DNA from: Dongia_A sp039808885
GTDB taxonomy: Bacteria > Pseudomonadota > Alphaproteobacteria > Dongiales > Dongiaceae
Length of the DNA stretch: 64,000 nt
Direction: 5' to 3'
Assembly (NCBI GenBank): GCA_039808885.1
Contig: JBDHTX010000001.1
Location: 186,001-250,000 of the forward strand
Notes under the pieces: model-generated
What the model was told of the DNA's origin: nothing
Databases searched by the model: none
Seen by the model: only the letters and a program-made list of their open reading frames with translations
Translations under genes and position numbers: made by a program
Shown: piece after piece, positions 28,743 through 37,212 of the stretch
How the letters are laid out: the number at the start of each line of letters is the position of its first letter
Numbering within the stretch: the stretch's first letter is position 1

Positions 28743-29660
28743 TCAGCGGCGCGCCGCTTCGGCGTGCAGCGCCTTGGTCAGCGGCACGGCGTAGGAACCG
28801 AGCACGCGGATTTCCGCATCCAGCGCCCGCGCCAGCCGGCCGAGCTCGTCCTCGAGATCGCCGGCGAAACCGGCGATGTCGAGCAGCCACTCCTTGCCGC
28901 GCGCACGCTCCAGGCAGAGCTGCGGATCGGGCGACAGCACCTTGGCCGCCGCCAGCACCGCGCGGCGCGATTTCGCCGCCGTCGTGTGCAGGGCGACCCA
29001 GGTGCGGTCCTCGCCGGTCGGCTCGTTCGGCGCACGGCCGATGACCATGGCCTCGGCCTTGGGGTCGCGCACATTGCCGATGTCGCCGAAGGGCAGGCGG
29101 CCCATCACGTGCGGGGTCCGCCCTCCCGCCTCGTCCAGAGCCGGCCACCAGGCGGCGCGTTCGCCGGCCTTCGGCATCGGCAGGATGCCGACCGTGGCCT
29201 TGCCCTTGTTGACCGCCGCCAGGACCGCCTTGGTGTCGGCCAGCGGCGTGATCCTGACCCGGCTGCCGTAATGGTCGCGCGCCAGGTCCCACAGCGCGGT
29301 GTCGCCCCGCGGTGCCTGCACCGCCACCACGAAGGGTCCCTCGACCTGCAGCAACGCGGAGATCATCTCGCGCCACATGCGCAGGATCACCGCCTTGGGC
29401 AGCTTGCCGTGATGCCGCGCCACCAGGCGGCGCAGGATCAGCGCCTCGCGCGCCGGGCGGATGAACTTGGCGCCGTCCGCCGGGGTGCCGCCCAAGGGCT
29501 GCACCTTGGCCTTCACCTCGCCCACCTTCACCGCCAGCTCGGTCCGCCGGATCAGCAGATCGTGCAGCTGGCTGTCGACGGAATCGATCTCGGCGCGGAG
29601 GGCGCCGAGCTCCTGAACCGCGCGCTGCTGCGCCGCAAGGTGCTGGTCGGGGCCGGTCAT
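28743..29660 (-). CDS. Chorismate mutase fused to a degenerate prephenate dehydratase-like domain
   Basis: About 305 residues. Residues 15-105 are an AroQ-type mutase (LRAEIDSVDSQLHDLLIRRTEL; RPAREALILRRLVARHHGKL). Residues 110-300 resemble the two-lobed prephenate dehydratase/periplasmic-binding fold (FVVAVQAPRGDTALWDLARD; ATVGILPMP). The usual Thr-Arg-Phe catalytic motif is replaced by EDRTWVAL, so dehydratase activity is doubtful and the domain may only bind ligand. Start set at ATG 29660; GTG at 29702 is the alternative. First gene of a six-gene operon. Confidence 0.82.
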   Translation of the reverse strand: MTGPDQHLAAQQRAVQELGALRAEIDSVDSQLHDLLIRRTELAVKVGEVKAKVQPLGGTPADGAKFIRPAREALILRRLVARHHGKLPKAVILRMWREMISALLQVEGPFVVAVQAPRGDTALWDLARDHYGSRVRITPLADTKAVLAAVNKGKATVGILPMPKAGERAAWWPALDEAGGRTPHVMGRLPFGDIGNVRDPKAEAMVIGRAPNEPTGEDRTWVALHTTAAKSRRAVLAAAKVLSPDPQLCLERARGKEWLLDIAGFAGDLEDELGRLARALDAEIRVLGSYAVPLTKALHAEAARR

Positions 29661-29777
29661 GAGCGGGTTCCGGACGGGGTCCAAGGTTGCGGAAAGCCCC
29701 ACGAACGGGGCGGCTTAGGGCGCTCAGTGATAGTCCGGGGGCGGCCGAATTGCAAAGGGGGAAAAGCAAAGAAAACA

Positions 29778-29806
29778 TTGACACTTCAAGGCCTCGCGGC
29801 TTTGTT
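29778..29806 (+). promoter_or_regulatory. Candidate sigma70 promoter for metXW
   Basis: TTGACA at 29778-29783, 17-bp spacer, TTTGTT at 29801-29806 (weak -10), about 50 bases before the metX start. The leader was checked for SAM-II-type riboswitch features often found before alphaproteobacterial met genes; none was convincingly seen. Confidence 0.5.
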
Positions 29807-29856
29807 CAGGGCCAACCGACTTCGCCTCAACCGCTGCCCGGGCCGCCTGACCGCCG

Positions 29857-31029
29857 ATGACCTCGCTCTCCACCCATGCCTCCGGCCAGGCCGGCTCCGC
29901 GGTCCCGGAACTGCCGGGCAAGCGCCTTGCCTTCGGCGACCGCCGGTTGAAGCTGGACAGCGGCGCGGATCTCGGGGGCGTCACGCTCGCCTACCAGACC
30001 TATGGCCAGCTCAATGCCGACAAGTCCAATGCCATCCTGGTTTGCCACGCCCTGACCGGCGACCAGTTCGTTGCCGACACCCATCCCATCACCGGCAAGC
30101 CGGGTTGGTGGCAGGTGATGGTCGGCCCGGGGCTGCCGATCGATACCGACCGGTTCTTCGTCATCTGCACCAACGTGCTGGGCGGCTGCATGGGCACCAC
30201 CGGCCCCAGCAACAACGACCCGGCAACCGGCAAGCCCTATGGCCTCGACTTCCCGGTCATCACCGTCGGCGACATGGTGCGGCTGCAGAGCTGGCTCATC
30301 GACCATCTCGGAATCGACAAGCTGTTCGCGGTCATCGGCGGGTCCATGGGCGGCATGCAGGTGCTGCAATGGGCGGCGACCTATCCCGACCGCGTCTTCG
30401 CCGCCGTGCCCATCGCCTGCGCGGCGCGGCATTCGGCGCAGAACATCGCCTTCCACGAGGTCGGCCGCCAGGCGATCATGGCCGACCCGGACTGGCGCAA
30501 GGGCGCCTATCAGAGCGAGGGCACCAATCCGGCGCGCGGCCTGTCCGTCGCGCGCATGGCGGCGCACATCACCTACCTCTCCGAGGCGGCATTGCACCGC
30601 AAGTTCGGCCGCAACCTGCAGGACCGCCAGGCCGTCACCTACGGCTTCGACGCCGATTTCCAGGTGGAGAGCTACCTGCGCTACCAGGGCTCCATCTTCG
30701 TCGACCGCTTCGACGCCAATTCCTATCTCTACATCACCCGGGCGATGGACTACTTCGACCTGGCGGCGCAGTTCGGCGGCCATCTGCCGCGCGCCTTCAA
30801 GGACACCAGGACGCGCTTCTGCCTGGTCTCCTTCACCAGCGACTGGCTGTTCCCCACGTCGGAGAGCCGCGCCATCGTGCATGCGCTGAACGCCGTCGCC
30901 GCCAATGTCAGCTTCGTCGAGATCGAATCCGACAAGGGGCACGACGCCTTCCTGCTCGACGAGCCGGAATTCTTCAAGGTGCTGCGCGGCTTCCTCGACG
31001 GCAGCGCCGAATTGCGCGGGATCGGCTGA
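29857..31029 (+). CDS. metX: Homoserine O-acetyltransferase (MetX)
   Basis: Acylates homoserine from acetyl-CoA (or succinyl-CoA) as the first committed step to methionine. 390 residues, alpha/beta hydrolase. Nucleophile Ser in GGSMGGMQVLQW near 160; acid in FTSDWLFPTSESR; His in DKGHDAFLLDEP near 360; NVLGGCMGTTGPSN upstream. The acyl donor cannot be fixed by eye. It lies 2 bp before metW, the conserved metXW pair, and is divergent from the aromatic operon. Confidence 0.95.
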   Translation: MTSLSTHASGQAGSAVPELPGKRLAFGDRRLKLDSGADLGGVTLAYQTYGQLNADKSNAILVCHALTGDQFVADTHPITGKPGWWQVMVGPGLPIDTDRFFVICTNVLGGCMGTTGPSNNDPATGKPYGLDFPVITVGDMVRLQSWLIDHLGIDKLFAVIGGSMGGMQVLQWAATYPDRVFAAVPIACAARHSAQNIAFHEVGRQAIMADPDWRKGAYQSEGTNPARGLSVARMAAHITYLSEAALHRKFGRNLQDRQAVTYGFDADFQVESYLRYQGSIFVDRFDANSYLYITRAMDYFDLAAQFGGHLPRAFKDTRTRFCLVSFTSDWLFPTSESRAIVHALNAVAANVSFVEIESDKGHDAFLLDEPEFFKVLRGFLDGSAELRGIG

Positions 31030-31031
31030 GC

Positions 31032-31670
31032 ATGGCGCCCAACGACCTGCCCGCGCCGCGCCCGCAGCGCATCCGCGTCGACCTGCAGCTGATCGCCGAC
31101 ATGGTGACGCCGGGCGCGCGGGTGCTCGACGTCGGCTGCGGCGACGGCGCGCTGCTCGACTACCTGGTGCATTTCAAGCAGGTCGACGGCCGCGGCATCG
31201 AATTGAGCCAGGCGGGCGTGAACGCCTGTGTCGCCGCCGGCCTGTCCGCGATCCAGGGCGACGCCGACACCGACCTCGCCGACTATCCCGACAACGCCTT
31301 CGACTACGTGATCCTGTCGCAGACCCTGCAGGCGACCCGCGACCCCAGGAAGGTGCTGGAGAACCTGGTGCGCATCGGCAAGCGCGCCATCGTCTCCTTC
31401 CCCAATTTCGGCCATTGGCGCGTGCGCTGGTACCTGGGCTGGGTCGGCCGGATGCCGGAGACCGCGGCCCTGCCCGACCGCTGGTACAACACGCCCAACA
31501 TCCACCTCTGCACCATCAGCGACTTCGTGGGCCTGTGCAAAGAGCTGGACGTCGAGATCGAGAAGGCGCTGGCCATCGACGACAAGGGCAAGGCGATCCG
31601 CGTCCTCGGCCATTGGCTCGCCAACCTGGTCGGCGAGCAGGGCATGTTCCTGCTCCGGCAGCGGGACTAG
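31032..31670 (+). CDS. metW: Methionine biosynthesis protein MetW
   Basis: SAM-methyltransferase-fold protein of 212 residues that accompanies MetX; genetic studies link it to methionine synthesis, and recent work points to MetX activation. SAM motif RVLDVGCGDGALLDYL near 28-43, GIELSQAGVNACVAAGL, FDYVILSQTLQATRDP, and the MetW-typical FPNFGHWRVRWYLGWVGRMP near 118-137. ATG at 31032 is two bases after the metX stop. Confidence 0.95.
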   Translation: MAPNDLPAPRPQRIRVDLQLIADMVTPGARVLDVGCGDGALLDYLVHFKQVDGRGIELSQAGVNACVAAGLSAIQGDADTDLADYPDNAFDYVILSQTLQATRDPRKVLENLVRIGKRAIVSFPNFGHWRVRWYLGWVGRMPETAALPDRWYNTPNIHLCTISDFVGLCKELDVEIEKALAIDDKGKAIRVLGHWLANLVGEQGMFLLRQRD

Positions 31671-31799
31671 CCTTTCCTCGCGGACATAGGGCGCCGCAAG
31701 CGCGCCTGCCGCTTGCCCGGCGCGCAGGGGGATTGCCGACATCCGGGGAATCCCTTATCGGACAGGTTCGCGCATCAAGGCACGAAGGACAGGAAACAC

Positions 31800-32906
31800 G
31801 TGTTCGGTCAGATCGGCAAAGCGGTCCGGAATGCCTGTCGTCTCCTGCCATCCCGCCGGGAACCGGAACGCAGGGCGGAGCAGATGATGGAGCATCTGCT
31901 GCGGGTCGACGAGATCTACCGCCCGTCCCGCTTCTGGGTCGAGTTCTCGCGCCAGAACATGGCAATGCTTCGCGACCGGGGCATGAGCCATTTCAAGCGC
32001 TCGGTGCCTCAGAACTACTTCAATTGGATGGTCGATGCGCCCGCCGACCCGCAAATGGCAGGCCTGCTGAACGTCTGGGCACAGCAGCCCGATCTGCTGC
32101 CGTTGCAGGCCGAGCTGCGCGGCACGTCTCTGGCCACTGGTATCAGCGGATTGCGCTTCCTGAAGACACCGGCGGCCGTCCGCTCTTACGTGCTCTTTGT
32201 CGGGCTGTTGTGGTGGTTTGCCCGCCGGGGTGATGAAAGCGGTTGCGCGGATCGCCTGGAGGAGCCGGCAATCGGCGACCCCATTCCCATCTTCGTCGGC
32301 GACCGACGAATCTCGCAGGATCTCGCGAACAGCCTGCGCGAATACCAGAGGCTGCGCTCATCCCTGCAACCGACCCCGGCGGAACCGCGGCCCATCCTTG
32401 GTGAGATCGGAGCGGGTTACGGAAGGCTGGGCTATGTCGGGATGCGGGCGCAGAACCTGCGCTACTGGGTATTCGACATCCCGCCCGCGCTGACCATTGC
32501 GGAGTGGTATCTGCCGAGGACCCTGCCGGAAGCGCGGGTGTTCCGCTGGCGGCCTTTCGCGCGCTGGGATGAGGTCGCCGAGGAAGCCTTATCCGCAGAC
32601 CTGGCATTCTTCACGATCGACCAGCTGGCGATGATACCGGACCGCACCATCAGGTCGTTTGCGGCGATTTCCGCCTTGCACGAGATGCGGCCAGAGCAAA
32701 TCGCGTCCTACGTCAACGACATCGCGCGCACGACGACGCAGGCTTTCTATTCGAAGAACTGGACGCAACAGCACAATGCTTTCGATGACGTCCATTTCAC
32801 CGCGGACTTGATCCGCCCGCCGGCCGATTGGCGGCTGGCTTTCCAGCGGACGGACGATGTCCACCCGCTTTTCTCCGAAATCCTGTACGAGCGCGCGCAG
32901 GCATAA
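31800..32906 (+). CDS. Putative sugar O-methyltransferase
   Basis: About 368 residues. A Rossmann methyltransferase core starts with ILGEIGAGYGRLGYVGMRA (residues about 200-218), typical of the putative sugar O-methyltransferase family, preceded by a helical N-terminal half. It probably methylates a surface saccharide. Start GTG at 31800 is preceded by GGACAGGA; an in-frame ATG at 31713 has no clear ribosome site. Its GC (about 57-60% in sampled lines) is lower than the over 70% of metW, hinting at later acquisition. No glycan cluster adjoins it. Confidence 0.78.
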   Translation: MFGQIGKAVRNACRLLPSRREPERRAEQMMEHLLRVDEIYRPSRFWVEFSRQNMAMLRDRGMSHFKRSVPQNYFNWMVDAPADPQMAGLLNVWAQQPDLLPLQAELRGTSLATGISGLRFLKTPAAVRSYVLFVGLLWWFARRGDESGCADRLEEPAIGDPIPIFVGDRRISQDLANSLREYQRLRSSLQPTPAEPRPILGEIGAGYGRLGYVGMRAQNLRYWVFDIPPALTIAEWYLPRTLPEARVFRWRPFARWDEVAEEALSADLAFFTIDQLAMIPDRTIRSFAAISALHEMRPEQIASYVNDIARTTTQAFYSKNWTQQHNAFDDVHFTADLIRPPADWRLAFQRTDDVHPLFSEILYERAQA

Positions 32907-32923
32907 AGGCGCGCAAACCTGCT

Positions 32924-33667
32924 TCAGCGCGCGCGATAGACGTGCCGTGTCGCCGGCTGCGGCAGGGCGAGGGCGAAGGCGCGGCGGCGCTTGACCGGCT
33001 TGGCCGGCTGGGCGCCGTAGAGCTGCTTCATGGCCTCGATGACGATGACGCCGGCGAAGGGCGTGAACCAGCGGCGGCCGATCCGCTCCCAGCCCGGCGC
33101 GGCGCGCAGCCAAGCGCGCCAGGAGAACGGCCAGAACAGCAGCGCGCGATCGGTGGTGAGCGGGGTGAAGCCGCGGCTGCGCAGCAGGCGCGTCACCTGG
33201 CCGTGCGTGAAGGGCTGGCCGTGGCCGAAGGGCGTCCGCTCCAGGTGCGACCACAGCGAGCGCCGGTTGGGCACCACCACCATCAGCCGCCCGCCGCCGC
33301 CCAGCACGCGCCACACCTCGCCCAGCATGTCGCTGGGATGCTCGCTGGATTCGAGCGCATGGACCAGCAGCACGCGGTCGATGGAATTGTCCGGAAAGGG
33401 CAGCTCGGTCTCGTCGGCCAGCGTGGTCATGCCCTGGCCCTCGCGCGGCCACGGCATGACGCCCTGGGCCGCCGGCATCACCGCGGCCACCCGCTCCGCC
33501 TCACCCAGGAACTGGCGCAGATACGGCGTGGCATAGCCGAGACCGAGCAGACGTTGCCCGGTGAGGTCCGGCCACAGGGCGCGGATGCGCGCCCGCAGCA
33601 GATGCCGGGCGGTGCGCCCGATCTCGCGGTCGTAGAACTCCTTCAGGTCGACGACGTCCTGCCACAT
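32924..33667 (-). CDS. Class I SAM-dependent methyltransferase
   Basis: 247 residues. The methyltransferase core carries LLGLGYATPYLRQFL (a divergent glycine loop), LPFPDNSIDRVLLVHALESSEHP and VWRVLGGGGRLMVVVPNR; the C-terminal quarter is basic and helical (KPVKRRRAFALALP). This neighbour of gloB is common in alphaproteobacteria, but its substrate is not known to me. ATG at 33667 with GGAG upstream; longer in-frame readings to 33823 overlap the divergent gloB start. Convergent with the sugar methyltransferase. Confidence 0.82.
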   Translation of the reverse strand: MWQDVVDLKEFYDREIGRTARHLLRARIRALWPDLTGQRLLGLGYATPYLRQFLGEAERVAAVMPAAQGVMPWPREGQGMTTLADETELPFPDNSIDRVLLVHALESSEHPSDMLGEVWRVLGGGGRLMVVVPNRRSLWSHLERTPFGHGQPFTHGQVTRLLRSRGFTPLTTDRALLFWPFSWRAWLRAAPGWERIGRRWFTPFAGVIVIEAMKQLYGAQPAKPVKRRRAFALALPQPATRHVYRAR

Positions 33668-33773
33668 CCACTTGGTCTCCGGGGGCGGATTGTCCCCGCA
33701 CATCGGTGAACAATTGATTATGGCACATCGCCTGCTATCGTGGGCGCCGATTTTGGCCGCACCCGGACCCTCG

Positions 33774-34550
33774 ATGCCCATCTCCGAACTCGACATCGCC
33801 GTGATCCCGCTGCTCAAGGACAATTACGGCTACCTGCTGCACGACCCCGACAGCCGCCTGACCGCGGCGGTCGATCCGTCCGAGGCGCAGCCGATGCTGG
33901 ACGCGGCGGCGGCGCGCGGCTGGCGCATCAGCCATGTGCTGAACACCCACCACCACAACGACCATTGCGGTGGCAATCTCGGCATCAAGGAGGCGACGGG
34001 CGCCCGGATCGTTGGCCCCGCCTATGACCGCGACCGGATTCCCGGCATCGACCAGGGCGTGGACGAGGCCGGCGGATTCGATCTCGGCAAGCATCACGCC
34101 CGGGTGCTGTTCATTCCCGGCCACACCCGCGGCCACATCGCCTTCCACTTCGCCGGCAGCAATGCGGTCTTCTGCGGCGACACCCTGTTCTCCATCGGCT
34201 GCGGCCGCATGTTCGAAGGCACGCCGGAACAGATGTGGTCGTCGCTGCAGAAGCTGCGCGCCTTGCCCGACCAGACCTGGATCTATTGCGGCCATGAATA
34301 CACCGAGGCCAATTGCCGCTTCGCGGTGACGATCGACCCGGAGAACCGCGACCTCGCCGAATTCGCCGCCGCCGTCCGCCACGCCCGCGCCCAGGGCGAC
34401 AAGACCATCCCGTCCAATCTCGGCATCGAGAAGTTCTGCAATCCCTTCCTGCGCGCCGACCAGCCGGGGCTGCTCGCGAAATTCGGCGGCCCGGAGCGCG
34501 ACCCCGTCGCCGCCTTCGCCGCCATCCGCCGCGCCAAGGATTCGTTCTAG
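33774..34550 (+). CDS. gloB: Hydroxyacylglutathione hydrolase (glyoxalase II)
   Basis: Hydrolyses S-lactoylglutathione to lactate and glutathione in methylglyoxal detoxification. 258 residues, metallo-beta-lactamase fold with the binuclear site THHHNDHCGG near 54-63, IPGHTRGHIAFHF near 115-127, FCGDTLFSIGCGRMFEGT and CGHEYTEANCRFA. ATG at 33774 matches the usual N-terminus. Followed 29 bp later by a glutathione transferase. Confidence 0.95.
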   Translation: MPISELDIAVIPLLKDNYGYLLHDPDSRLTAAVDPSEAQPMLDAAAARGWRISHVLNTHHHNDHCGGNLGIKEATGARIVGPAYDRDRIPGIDQGVDEAGGFDLGKHHARVLFIPGHTRGHIAFHFAGSNAVFCGDTLFSIGCGRMFEGTPEQMWSSLQKLRALPDQTWIYCGHEYTEANCRFAVTIDPENRDLAEFAAAVRHARAQGDKTIPSNLGIEKFCNPFLRADQPGLLAKFGGPERDPVAAFAAIRRAKDSF

Positions 34551-34579
34551 CTGCGATTTTCCCGATCAGGAGAAACGTG

Positions 34580-35173
34580 ATGAAGTTGCGCTATTCGACC
34601 ACCAGCCCGTTCGTGCGCAAGGTGCATGTCCTGGCGATCGAGACCGGCCAGATCGACCGGATCGAGCTGGTCAAGACCAATACCGCCGACCCGGCGAGCG
34701 GCCTCAACAAGGACAATCCGCTCAACAAGGTGCCGGCCCTGGCGCTCGACGACGGCAGCACGCTCTACGATTCGCGGGTGATCTGCGAATACCTGGACGC
34801 CCAGGGCAAGGGATCGTTCTTCCCGCCCGCCGGCCCGGCGCGCTGGACGGCCTTGCGCCGTCAGGCGCTCGCCGACGGCATGGCCGATGCCGCCGTGCTG
34901 CGCATGATGGAGAGCCGGCGGCCGGAAGGCCAGCGCTCGCCGGACTGGGACGCGCGGCAGAAGCTGAAGGTGACGCAGGGCCTGGCGGCGCTGGAAGCCG
35001 ACCATCTGGGCCCGCAGCTCGACATCGGCACGCTCGCCATCGCCATCGTGCTCGACTATCTCGACTTCCGCTTCAAGGCCGATGACTGGCGCGCCAGCCA
35101 CCCGAAGCTGGCGGCCTGGCACAAGACCTTCGCCACCCGCGCCTCGCTGCAGAAGACGCTGCCGCACGATTGA
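34580..35173 (+). CDS. Glutathione S-transferase family protein
   Basis: 197 residues. The thioredoxin-like N-terminal domain begins MKLRYSTTSPFVRKVHVLAI (Ser/Thr catalytic region near 7-9), with the cis-Pro segment NPLNKVPALALDDG and glutathione-contact LYDSRVICEYLD near 60-72; an all-helical C-terminal domain follows. Conjugates or reduces electrophiles with glutathione; substrate unknown. Start decided by AGGAG seven bases upstream of ATG 34580. Likely co-transcribed with gloB. Confidence 0.92.
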   Translation: MKLRYSTTSPFVRKVHVLAIETGQIDRIELVKTNTADPASGLNKDNPLNKVPALALDDGSTLYDSRVICEYLDAQGKGSFFPPAGPARWTALRRQALADGMADAAVLRMMESRRPEGQRSPDWDARQKLKVTQGLAALEADHLGPQLDIGTLAIAIVLDYLDFRFKADDWRASHPKLAAWHKTFATRASLQKTLPHD

Positions 35174-35176
35174 GGA

Positions 35177-36097
35177 TCAGCGGCGCCGCGCCCACAGGTC
35201 GCGCGAGGCGACCACGGCGCCGCCGACGATGAGGGCGCAGGCGGCGACCACGGTGAGGCTGGCCGCCGCCTTGCCCGCCAGGATCAGCAGCAGGGTGGAG
35301 AGCAGCGGCGAGGCATAGGAGCCGGCGCCGAGCGCCTTGATGTCGCCGCGCTTCACGCCGTAATCCCAGACGAAGAAGGCGAGACCGACCGGGCCGAGGC
35401 CGAGCGCCACCACCGCCGCCCACTCGCCGGCATCGGCCGGCCAGACGGTCGCTTCCATGAGGCTGTGCGCGATGAGGCCGAGCAGCGCGGTGGCACCGCA
35501 GAAGGCGCCGACCAGATCGGTGGGCGCGGTGCCGAACTTGCGGCTCAGCACCGAATAGATCGACCAGGTGAAGGCGCAGCCCAGCGCCGCGAGATAGCCG
35601 GTCAGGTACTGCGCCTCGAAATTGACGCCGCCGCCGCGCTGGGCCACCAGCAGGCCCGCCCCGACCAGGCCCAGGGCGCCGCCCAGCAGATGGGTCCAAT
35701 GCAGCCTCTCACCCGGCAGCAGCGCCGAGAGCAGCACGATCAGCAGCGGCCACAGATAGGCGATCAGGCTGGCCTCGACCGGCGGGGCGTTGTCGAGGGC
35801 GGTGAAATAGAGCGCGTGATAGCCGAACAGCCCGAGGATGCCGAGCAGCCAGACCGCCGGCGGCTGCCGGAACAGGTTGCGGAAGGCCGCCGGGTCGCGC
35901 CGCGCCAGAAACAGCCAGCGCAGCAGCGACACCGCGAAGGCGATGCCGAAGGTGAGGCTCAGCAGCAGGAAGGGCGGCACGGCGCCGGTCGCCGTCGTGA
36001 ACAAGGCCAGCGTCGCCCACAGCAGGACGGCGATGAAGCCGATCAGCGTGGCGCGCAGGCGTTCCCGGTCCGGATGGGCGGCGGCGATACTGGACAT
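35177..36097 (-). CDS. EamA/DMT-family transporter
   Basis: 306-residue inner-membrane exporter with ten hydrophobic segments and two EamA repeats (TLIGFIAVLLWATLALFTTA; GCAFTWSIYSVLSRKFG; FFVWDYGVKRGDIKALG near 240-256). The last motif resembles aromatic/amino-acid exporters, but the substrate is unproven. Start ATG at 36097. Preceded on its strand by a 15-bp tandem array that may influence expression. Stop lies 4 bp from the convergent GST stop. Confidence 0.88.
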   Translation of the reverse strand: MSSIAAAHPDRERLRATLIGFIAVLLWATLALFTTATGAVPPFLLLSLTFGIAFAVSLLRWLFLARRDPAAFRNLFRQPPAVWLLGILGLFGYHALYFTALDNAPPVEASLIAYLWPLLIVLLSALLPGERLHWTHLLGGALGLVGAGLLVAQRGGGVNFEAQYLTGYLAALGCAFTWSIYSVLSRKFGTAPTDLVGAFCGATALLGLIAHSLMEATVWPADAGEWAAVVALGLGPVGLAFFVWDYGVKRGDIKALGAGSYASPLLSTLLLILAGKAAASLTVVAACALIVGGAVVASRDLWARRR

Positions 36098-36125
36098 CGG
36101 CCGCGTGCCTCGCACACGGCCCCTC

Positions 36126-36180
36126 GGCTTGTCAAGTTGGGGCTTGTCAAGCTGGGGCTTGTCAAGCTGGGGCTTGTCAC
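36126..36180 (+). repeat. 15-bp tandem repeat array, 3 full units plus partial
   Basis: Three 15-bp units (36126-36140, 36141-36155, 36156-36170; consensus GGCTTGTCAAGCTGG, first unit one mismatch) and a partial fourth to 36180. Each unit contains the small palindrome GCTTG-T-CAAGC, and on the minus strand each reads TTGACA. The array sits between a membrane-protein stop and the downstream DMT gene start. Confidence 0.9.
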
Positions 36181-36677
36181 GCGTAGCGCAGATAGGGCGC
36201 GAGATAGAGGATCAGCAGCCAGTTGCCCAGGGCGATCGTCGCGATCATGAAGAACAGCAGAATATAGCGGTGCACGTTGGCCTCGCGCGGCGGCGTGAAG
36301 CCGCGCACCTCGCGCAGCAGGTTCGACAGCCGGCTGGAGATCATGGCGAGCTTGCCGCGCTCCGCCTGCTGCCAGAACTGGTAGATCGCCAGCGAATAGA
36401 TGCTGCCGCCGCTGACCACCAGGCCGACGATGATATTGGCCTTGATGAAGAACCCGTAGCGCGGCCCGAAGGTGCCGAGAATGCCGAGCACCACGAAGAT
36501 CAGCAGCGCGCCGCCGGTGGTGTGCCATTGCTGCGACTTCGCGAAGCGCACGGAATCGGCGCATTCGTGGTACATCATCAGCATTTCCGCATGGGTGCGC
36601 TCGTCGAGGTCGCTCGCCACCACGGCAAGCGGCTGCTCGGCTTCAGCGCTGGCTTTCTGCTCCGGCTCCTTGGCCAT
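36177..36677 (-). CDS. Hypothetical membrane protein
   Basis: 166 residues, no known family. The cytosolic N-terminus is acidic (EPEQKASAEAEQP), then helix DERTHAEMLMMYHECADSVR, two membrane segments (GGALLIFVVLGILGTFG and IIVGLVVSGGSIYSLAIYQF), an amphipathic stretch, and a third membrane segment near the end (LLFFMIATIALGNWLLILYL). ATG at 36677 has AAGGAG six bases upstream. Its stop lies inside the tandem-repeat array. Confidence 0.75.
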   Translation of the reverse strand: MAKEPEQKASAEAEQPLAVVASDLDERTHAEMLMMYHECADSVRFAKSQQWHTTGGALLIFVVLGILGTFGPRYGFFIKANIIVGLVVSGGSIYSLAIYQFWQQAERGKLAMISSRLSNLLREVRGFTPPREANVHRYILLFFMIATIALGNWLLILYLAPYLRYA

Positions 36678-36754
36678 GTCGGTCTCCTTCACCCGACATG
36701 ATTGGCCGTTTAGGTTAATTTTGCCTTAAAGGCCGGGGACGGCTCTTCCGCGGG

Positions 36755-37171
36755 TCAGGCCTTCGGCCCTTTCGCCGCCTCGATCAGCTTCGGGTCGGGC
36801 TCCACGCGATAGGCCTGCACCACGCGGTTGGTCTCGTTGGCCATGCCGACCACGGCGATCAGCTCGTGCAGCATCGCGTCGGTCATGCCCGCCTTGCGCG
36901 CCGCGGCGGTGTGCGAGACGGTGCAATAGTCGCAGCCGTTGGAGATCGAGACCGCGAGGTAGAGCATCTCCTTGGTGCGGGAATCGAGTGCGCCGGGCGC
37001 CATGATCGCCTTCAGGCTCTCCCAGGTCTGCTTCAGGCTGGCCGGATGGTTGGCCAGCACCTTCCAGAAATTGTTGATCCAGTCGACCTTGCGGGTCGCC
37101 TTGATGTCCTCGTAGACGGCGCGCACTTCGGCGCTCGCCGCCGCTTCCTCGACGAAGGGATAGAGAGCCAT
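36755..37171 (-). CDS. Carboxymuconolactone decarboxylase/AhpD-like protein
   Basis: 138 residues, AhpD-like helical fold with the redox motif CDYCTVSHT near 80-88 (CxxC plus His). Members act as peroxidase partners or decarboxylases; the CxxC argues for a redox role. It is the last gene after phaA-phaB, 41 bp downstream, so likely read with PHB synthesis genes; a functional link is inferred only. ATG at 37171. Confidence 0.85.
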   Translation of the reverse strand: MALYPFVEEAAASAEVRAVYEDIKATRKVDWINNFWKVLANHPASLKQTWESLKAIMAPGALDSRTKEMLYLAVSISNGCDYCTVSHTAAARKAGMTDAMLHELIAVVGMANETNRVVQAYRVEPDPKLIEAAKGPKA

Positions 37172-37212
37172 GCTTGCCTCGATGGTTGGACGCCCGGGAA
37201 CCCGTGCGAGCC

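Noticed and set aside
29703..29856. SAM-II type riboswitch before metX
   Set aside because: Expected pseudoknot motifs could not be matched by eye; only a TTGACA-type promoter was supported.
27624..31670. Long plus-strand ORF of over 1300 codons
   Set aside because: Its first part is antisense to hisC and the mutase gene, with low-complexity Arg/His/Gln composition; only its last part equals metW.
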